Part shown: piece after piece, positions 31,049 to 35,246 of the stretch | How positions within the stretch are numbered: position 1 is the stretch's first letter | How the letters are laid out: each line of letters opens with the position of its first letter | Assembly: GCA_035942035.1 (NCBI GenBank) | Contig: DASZDK010000043.1 | Span: 1-35,246, forward strand | Length of the DNA: 35,246 nucleotides | Reading direction: 5' to 3' | Origin: JAHWJR01 sp035942035 | Lineage (GTDB): Bacteria > Actinomycetota > Acidimicrobiia > Acidimicrobiales > CADCSY01 | Program-made: the position numbers and the translations under genes | The notes under the pieces: model-generated | Told to the model about the DNA's origin: nothing | Database searches by the model: none | The model's input: only the letters and a program-made list of their open reading frames with translations

Positions 31049-31765
31049 CTAACGCTCCTCCTCTGCGCCAGGCGAGCTGCCCGGCGTCGCCGCTTCGCCC
31101 GAGGCGTCGGCACCGCTCGTTGCCACCTGCCCCTCGTCGCCCGTGGGCCCGTCCTGGCCCTCGTCCGGCGACTCCGGTTCGGGCTGGCCCTCGGCTCGGG
31201 CCTCATCACGAGCTGCGCCGGGATCGCTCTCGGACGTCTGTCCCGAGGACTGCCCACCGGCGCCTGCCGCTACGCTGCGACCACCCCGCCGGCGGCGGGT
31301 ACGCCGGCGACGCTCCTCGGTCGCTTGCTGGCCGGATCGCCGCGCCGCCCGGCTGCCGGGACGGCTCTCCTCGCGGGCCCGCCGGCGTTCGAGCTGCTCC
31401 TCTGACATCCGGCTCACGATGATGGTGATGTGGCACGTCCGCTTGCGGATGCGAGTGGCCCGGCCCCGCGCCCGCGGCCGGAACCGCCGGATAGTCCGGC
31501 CTTCGTCGGCGTAGCAAGCCGACACCACCAGGTCGTCACCGATCTGGTCGTCGTTGTGCTCGGCGTTGGCGATGGCCGAACGCAGCAGCTTCAGAACCAC
31601 CTGTGCCGCATCGCGCTCGGAGAACCGGAGGATCTGCTCGGCGCTGCGGACATCAGCGCCCCGAATGAGATCGAGCACGGCGCGGGCCTTGGTCGCCGAC
31701 ATGCGGATGTGGCGGGCGGTGGCGCGCGTGCCCGGTCGCTCGTTGGTGCGGACTGGTGCGGACAT
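31049..31765 (-). CDS. rplV: 50S ribosomal protein L22 (uL22) with large disordered extension
   Basis: The protein has 238 residues, about double the usual 110-120. The complete L22 core lies in residues 1-120: ARHIRMSATKARAVLDLIRG, LLRSAIANAEHNDDQIGDDL, VSACYADEGRTIRRFRPRAR and GRATRIRKRTCHITIIVSRM. The tunnel-lining hairpin is within it. Residues 121-165 are strongly basic (ERRRRTRRRRGG), and 166-238 are rich in Gly, Ser, Glu, Asp and Pro. The tail is in frame to the stop with no frameshift, and it begins two bases after rpsS. It is likely solvent-exposed; its role is unknown. Confidence 0.96.
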   Translation of the reverse strand: MSAPVRTNERPGTRATARHIRMSATKARAVLDLIRGADVRSAEQILRFSERDAAQVVLKLLRSAIANAEHNDDQIGDDLVVSACYADEGRTIRRFRPRARGRATRIRKRTCHITIIVSRMSEEQLERRRAREESRPGSRAARRSGQQATEERRRRTRRRRGGRSVAAGAGGQSSGQTSESDPGAARDEARAEGQPEPESPDEGQDGPTGDEGQVATSGADASGEAATPGSSPGAEEER

Positions 31766-31767
31766 CG

Positions 31768-32046
31768 CTACCGCCGCCCCCCTCGTTCTTGGCCAGCGTG
31801 GAAGCGGAAGGTGCGCGTCGGCGCGAACTCCCCGAGCTTGTGCCCCACCATGGACTCGGTGATGTACACGGGCACGTGCTTGCGCCCGTCGTGGACGGCG
31901 ATGGTGTGCCCGACCATCTCGGGGATGATCGTGGACCGACGGGACCAGGTCTTGATGACCCGCTTCTCCCGCTTGTCGTTCAAGTCGTCGACCTTCTTCA
32001 GGAGGTGGTCGTCGACGAAGGGCCCCTTCTTCAGGCTGCGCGGCAT
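31768..32046 (-). CDS. rpsS: 30S ribosomal protein S19 (uS19)
   Basis: The protein has 92 residues from the ATG at 32044-32046. PRSLKKGPFVDDHLLKKVDD, KREKRVIKTWSRRSTIIPEM, VGHTIAVHDGRKHVPVYITE and SMVGHKLGEFAPTRTFRFHA are the family blocks. S19 lies in the 30S head next to S13. Open frame further upstream is a shadow of rplB. It ends two bases before the rplV start. Confidence 0.98.
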   Translation of the reverse strand: MPRSLKKGPFVDDHLLKKVDDLNDKREKRVIKTWSRRSTIIPEMVGHTIAVHDGRKHVPVYITESMVGHKLGEFAPTRTFRFHAGQERGGRR

Positions 32047-32062
32047 CTCGCTCCCCTGCTCC

Positions 32063-32899
32063 TCAGCGCCGCGCGCCGCGCTTGCGGCGCCGGCGGACGA
32101 TGAGCTTGTCGGACGGGTTGTTCCTCGAGCGGGTGCGTCCCTCGGGCTTGCCCCAGGGCGACACCGGGTGACGACCACCCGAGGACTTGCCCTCACCGCC
32201 ACCGAGGGGGTGGTCGACGGGGTTCATGGCCACGCCCCGGGTCTGGGGACGGACACCCTTCCACCGGTTTCGTCCGGCTTTGCCCAGCGACACCAGCTCG
32301 GCCTCGGCGTTGCCCACCTCACCGACGGTCGCCCGGCAGTCGATGGGGACACGGCGCATCTCAGTGCTCGGCAGCCGCAGCGTGACGAAATCGCCCTCCT
32401 TGGCCACCAACTGGACGCTGGCACCGGCGCTGCGCGCCATCCGGGCGCCGGCGCCGGGCTTCAGCTCGACGTTGTGGATGGTCGTGCCCACCGGGATGTA
32501 GCGCAGCGGAAGGGCGTTCCCGGGACGGATCTCGGCGCCCTGCCCGTTCTGCAGCACGTCCCCCACCCGAACCCGGGCCGGGGCGATGATGTAGCGCTTC
32601 TCGCCGTCGTAGTAGTGCAGAAGGGCAATGCGGGCGTTGCGGTTGGGGTCGTACTCGATGGCCGCAACCTTGGCCGGCACGCCGTCCTTGGTCCGCTTGA
32701 AGTCGACCTGCCGGTACTGCTGCTTGTGCCCGCCCCCGCGGTGACGGGAGGTCTTGCGACCGTTGTTGTTCCGACCGCCGGAGCCGGGCTTGGGGCCCAC
32801 CAGCGACCGCTCGGGGCGGTCCTTGGTAATCTCTGAGAAGTCGGCCACCGTCTGGAATCGGCGACCGGCGCTGGTGGGGTTGCGCTTGCGAAGTGCCAT
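32063..32899 (-). CDS. rplB: 50S ribosomal protein L2 (uL2)
   Basis: The protein has 278 residues, a normal length. L2 is needed for subunit joining and peptidyl-transferase activity. The conserved histidine near the peptidyl-transferase centre is in GVAMNPVDHPLGGGEGKSSG at residue 230. KTSRHRGGGHKQQYRQVDFK, LKPGAGARMARSAGASVQLV and HPVSPWGKPEGRTRSRNNPS are also diagnostic. HPLGGGEG has Leu where many species have His. The basic end (KLIVRRRRKRGARR) is typical. It is placed between rplW and rpsS. Confidence 0.99.
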   Translation of the reverse strand: MALRKRNPTSAGRRFQTVADFSEITKDRPERSLVGPKPGSGGRNNNGRKTSRHRGGGHKQQYRQVDFKRTKDGVPAKVAAIEYDPNRNARIALLHYYDGEKRYIIAPARVRVGDVLQNGQGAEIRPGNALPLRYIPVGTTIHNVELKPGAGARMARSAGASVQLVAKEGDFVTLRLPSTEMRRVPIDCRATVGEVGNAEAELVSLGKAGRNRWKGVRPQTRGVAMNPVDHPLGGGEGKSSGGRHPVSPWGKPEGRTRSRNNPSDKLIVRRRRKRGARR

Positions 32900-32909
32900 G
32901 GGCTCTCCC

Positions 32910-33197
32910 TCAGCTCTCGATCAAGTCGATCCGGTGGCCCTCGGCGAGGGTGACAACGGCTCGTTTGGTGTCGGGGCGACGCCCGAAGTTCATGGTGCGC
33001 CGGTTCCGCTTGCGCTTCCCCTTGCGGTTCTGGGTCGTGACCTTGGTCACCTTGACGTCGAAGATCTCCTCGACCGCCTGGCGGACCTGGATCTTGTTGG
33101 CGTCGGGGTGCACCACGAAGGTGTAGGCATTGAGGTCGAACAACCCGTACGACTTCTCACTCAGGATCGGACGGACGATGACCTGGCGGGCGTCCAT
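32910..33197 (-). CDS. rplW: 50S ribosomal protein L23 (uL23)
   Basis: The protein has 95 residues from the ATG at 33195-33197, overlapping the rplD stop by one base. VIVRPILSEKSYGLFDLNAY, TFVVHPDANKIQVRQAVEEI, FDVKVTKVTTQNRKGKRKRN and RRTMNFGRRPDTKRAVVTLA are the L23 pattern. L23 is at the tunnel exit and docks trigger factor and SRP. Open frame upstream of the ATG is a shadow of rplD. Confidence 0.98.
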   Translation of the reverse strand: MDARQVIVRPILSEKSYGLFDLNAYTFVVHPDANKIQVRQAVEEIFDVKVTKVTTQNRKGKRKRNRRTMNFGRRPDTKRAVVTLAEGHRIDLIES

Positions 33198-33898
33198 CAG
33201 TCGGTACCTCCCCCGGGCAGCGTCTGGCGGGTGAACACGACCCAGTCGTTGAGCAGGACGTCGTAGGCGTTGAGCTGGCTCACCGGCAAGGTCTGCACCT
33301 CGGGAAGGTTGCGGAAGCTCTTGTGGGCGATCTCGTCGTCGGCCGAGAGCACCACCAACACCCGTCCGTCGACACCGAGGGCAGCCAACGCCGTCTTCGC
33401 CGCCTTGGTGCTGGGCCCGTCGAAGTCCCATGAGGCCGTCACCACGACGCGGCCGGCGGCGGCACGGTCGGACAGCGCCGAGATCAGCGCCCCCCGCACC
33501 ATCTTCTTGGGCGTTCGCTGGCGGTAGGACCGGGGCTTGGGGCCGAGAGCGACGCCACCCCCGCGCCACTGAGGAGCGCGGATGGAGCCCTGCCGGGCGC
33601 GGCCCGTGCCCTTCTGGCGCCACGGCTTGGCCCCTCCGCCCCGGACCTCGGCCCGGGTGAGGGTCGACGCGCTTCCGGACCGGGCGGCGGCGAGCTGGGC
33701 GGTGACGACCTGGTGCATGAGCGGCACGTTGGGCTCGACGCCGAACATGCGCCGGTCGAGCTCGACCGTGCCCGTGTCGGCGCCGGAGGCGTCCCGGACC
33801 GGCACCGTCAGCCCGGCCGCCGGCTCCGCTGCCGTCGACGGTGGGTTCTCGGCGGAGGTCGCAGGCGCCGTGGCGCCGGCAACGTCGGGGGTCGACAT
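33197..33898 (-). CDS. rplD: 50S ribosomal protein L4 (uL4) with Ala/Pro-rich N-terminal extension
   Basis: The protein has 233 residues from the ATG at 33896-33898, which overlaps the rplC stop by one base. Residues 1-29 are a low-complexity extension rich in Ala, Pro, Thr and Ser, absent from the usual 205-residue form. The core starts LTVPVRDASGADTGTVELD. The tunnel loop is VRGGGAKPWRQKGTGRARQG with SIRAPQWRGGG (85-115). PKKMVRGALISALSDRAAAG and LNAYDVLLNDWVVFTR complete the family. L4 can repress the S10 operon in gamma-proteobacteria; whether it does so here is unknown. Confidence 0.97.
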   Translation of the reverse strand: MSTPDVAGATAPATSAENPPSTAAEPAAGLTVPVRDASGADTGTVELDRRMFGVEPNVPLMHQVVTAQLAAARSGSASTLTRAEVRGGGAKPWRQKGTGRARQGSIRAPQWRGGGVALGPKPRSYRQRTPKKMVRGALISALSDRAAAGRVVVTASWDFDGPSTKAAKTALAALGVDGRVLVVLSADDEIAHKSFRNLPEVQTLPVSQLNAYDVLLNDWVVFTRQTLPGGGTD

Positions 33899-34539
33899 CA
33901 CGACCGTCCCTTCACCGCAGCCCGGACCAGGACGAGCCCGCCCCTCGGCCCCGGCACCGAGCCCTTCACCAACAGCAGCTCGCGCTCGACGTCGGCGGAG
34001 ACCACTTCCAGGTTCAAGGTGGTGACCTTGCTCGCTCCCATCCGCCCCGCCATGCGGGTCCCCTTGAACACCCGAGCCGGCGTTGCGCACGCCCCGATGG
34101 AGCCAGGCGCACGGTGGACGCGGTGGGCACCGTGGGAGGCGGGATGTCCCTTGAAGTTGTGCCGTTTCATGCCGCCGGCAGTGCCCTTCCCCTTGCTCAC
34201 GGCGGTCACGTCGATCTTGTCGCCGGGGGCCAGCAGATCGGCGGCCAGCTCCTGTCCGACCTGGTAGCCGCTGGTGTCGTCGACCCGCAGCTCGACCAGG
34301 CGGACACCCGGCTCGACGGCGGCCTTGTCGAAATGGCCGGCCTCGGGCTTGGTCAGCGACCGCACCTTCTTGTTCCCGTAGGTGACCTGCAGCGCGCTGT
34401 AGCCGTCGGTCTCCGGGCGCTTGATCTGGACGACGCGGCAGGGCGCGACCTTCAGCACGGTCACGGGCACGACGCGGTTCTGGTCGTCCCAGATCTGCGT
34501 CATTCCCGCCTTCTCGCCTACCAGTGCTTTGTCGGCCAT
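33898..34539 (-). CDS. rplC: 50S ribosomal protein L3 (uL3)
   Basis: The protein has 213 residues, a normal length. VGEKAGMTQIWDDQNRVVPV and TVLKVAPCRVVQIKRPETDG open it. The signature GGMKRHNFKGHPASHGAHRV (122-141) leads into HRAPGSIGACATPARVFKG, whose loop reaches the peptidyl-transferase centre. L3 starts 50S assembly. It is the first gene of the ribosomal operon in this window, preceded by a leader of about 150 nt and a divergent gene, whereas rpsJ normally lies upstream. Confidence 0.98.
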   Translation of the reverse strand: MADKALVGEKAGMTQIWDDQNRVVPVTVLKVAPCRVVQIKRPETDGYSALQVTYGNKKVRSLTKPEAGHFDKAAVEPGVRLVELRVDDTSGYQVGQELAADLLAPGDKIDVTAVSKGKGTAGGMKRHNFKGHPASHGAHRVHRAPGSIGACATPARVFKGTRMAGRMGASKVTTLNLEVVSADVERELLLVKGSVPGPRGGLVLVRAAVKGRS

Positions 34540-34567
34540 TCAGCTCGTCTCTCGTCGTTCACGCGAA

Positions 34568-34597
34568 CGCTCCGCACGGGGAAACCCCGGCGGAGCG
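34568..34597 (-). other. Hairpin in the ribosomal-operon leader
   Basis: On the minus strand a stem of 7 bp (CGCTCCG/CGGAGCG) plus 5 bp (CGGGG/CCCCG), with a small internal bulge and TTT loop, lies about 30-60 nt upstream of the rplC start. No T-tract follows, so it is unlikely to be a simple terminator. It could be a target for ribosomal-protein autoregulation, but it matches no leader motif that I can name. Confidence 0.45.
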
Positions 34598-34699
34598 CCG
34601 ACCGGTTGTGCCACGCGGTATCCGTGGGGCTACGCCCTAGGGGACCGGCGCGGACATCGATTCGTTCCCACCCAACCGAGGACCGGGCAGGAACGAGCA

Positions 34700-34728
34700 A
34701 TGATAGCGGGGCCATCGTCGGGCGACCA
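34700..34728 (-). promoter_or_regulatory. Probable promoter of the rplC-led ribosomal operon
   Basis: On the minus strand TGGTCG (34723-34728), a 17-nt spacer and TATCAT (34700-34705) form the best -35/-10 pair upstream of rplC. TATCAT differs from the TATAAT consensus at one position. The predicted start near 34693 leaves a 5' leader of about 150 nt. Confidence 0.5.
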
Positions 34729-35191
34729 CTTGGTCCCCGGTGGCGACCGCTGCCAGGTGCGGCACACTGCCGCCATCGACGCTTCGTCCTCTCCCCCACC
34801 GAAGCCGGCCACGCGCCGCATGCTGGCCCGGGGCGTGGCCCGACGCTGCCCGATCTGCGGACGGGACAAGCTGTTCCGCCGCTGGTTCACCATGGTCGAC
34901 CGATGCCCGCGGTGCGGGTTGCGCTTCGAGCGCATCGAGGGCCACTGGGTCGGCGCCCTCGGGCTCAACACCATCCTCTCGTTTGCCACGCTCTTCGTGG
35001 TCGTGGTCGCCGGGCTGGTGCTGTCCGCACCCGACTTCGGGATTGCTCCGCTCCTCGGCGCCGCCGTCGCCACCGCGGTGCTCGTCCCCCTGGCCTTCTT
35101 CCCCTCGTCCAAGACCCTCTGGACCGCCATCGACGTCCTCATGCGCCCCCTCGAGCCCGGCGAAGCCGACCCGCCAAGCAACCACGAGTGA
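34700..35191 (+). CDS. DUF983 family zinc-ribbon membrane protein
   Basis: The conserved region is RRCPICGRDKLFRRWFTMVD followed by RCPRCGLRFERIEGHWVG, a two-CxxC zinc-ribbon-like element. Two membrane segments come next (about FATLFVVVVAGLVLSA and LLGAAVATAVLVPLAFF), and the end is SSKTLWTAIDVLMRPLEPGE. This is the DUF983 family; function is unknown. The start is uncertain. The ATG at 34700 has AGGA nine bases upstream and gives 163 residues, but its first 40 are not family-like and it overlaps the divergent ribosomal promoter. A GTG at 34757 (144 residues) or the ATG at 34820 (123 residues) are alternatives. The last 55 bases of the window after it hold nothing I can identify. Confidence 0.85.
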   Translation: MIAGPSSGDHLVPGGDRCQVRHTAAIDASSSPPPKPATRRMLARGVARRCPICGRDKLFRRWFTMVDRCPRCGLRFERIEGHWVGALGLNTILSFATLFVVVVAGLVLSAPDFGIAPLLGAAVATAVLVPLAFFPSSKTLWTAIDVLMRPLEPGEADPPSNHE

Positions 35192-35246
35192 GGCAGCGGC
35201 CGGCGGATGCCGGGAGCTCGGGGTGTGGCGCCGACGGAAGGGGCCC

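Overview
The window is about 35 kb of very GC-rich, densely packed bacterial chromosome. It carries housekeeping genes, almost all on the minus strand. GTG, TTG and probably CTG starts, 1- and 4-nt stop/start overlaps, zinc-binding S4, S14 and L36 ribosomal proteins, a GuaB3-type protein, a DUF3072 protein and a CIRCE-controlled groESL pair all fit an actinobacterium. The order rplM-rpsI-glmM-glmS-acpS/nnrD-alr-tsaE-tsaB-rimI-tsaD-groES-groEL-guaB3 resembles the mycobacterial chromosome. I infer a deep-branching lineage such as class Acidimicrobiia; the exact taxon cannot be fixed from this sequence.

Layout from high to low coordinates, which is the direction of transcription. At 35191-34700 a DUF983 membrane protein faces right. 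A divergent promoter and a long leader with a hairpin (34540-34728) start a huge ribosomal operon: rplC-rplD-rplW-rplB-rpsS-rplV-rpsC-rplP-rpmC-rpsQ-rplN-rplX-rplE-rpsN-rpsH-rplF-rplR-rpsE-rpmD-rplO-secY-adk-map-infA-rpmJ-rpsM-rpsK-rpsD-rpoA-rplQ-truA-membrane protein. It continues with rplM-rpsI-glmM, a giant GlmS-like enzyme, and acpS. rpsJ, normally first in the S10 operon, is absent here.

A peptidoglycan-recognition amidase with a Tat-like signal (10375-11160) is the only large plus-strand gene in the middle. To its left, back on the minus strand, is a tightly overlapping set: nnrD/E, a CBS-pair protein, alr, a family 4 uracil-DNA glycosylase, tsaE, tsaB, rimI and tsaD (most of the t6A tRNA-modification pathway). 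groES and groEL follow; their promoter and CIRCE operator overlap the 3' end of tsaD. The left end holds a DUF3072 protein, a 56-residue small protein, a plus-strand DUF554 membrane protein and the start of guaB3.

The genes serve protein synthesis and folding, plus the entry to cell-wall precursor synthesis (GlmS, GlmM, Alr). The most unusual item is the GlmS-like protein of 1141 residues, about twice the normal size. It has an N-terminal helical insertion, a displaced C-tail lysine motif and an extra C-terminal domain. I found no tRNA, rRNA, CRISPR array, insertion sequence, prophage or defence system.
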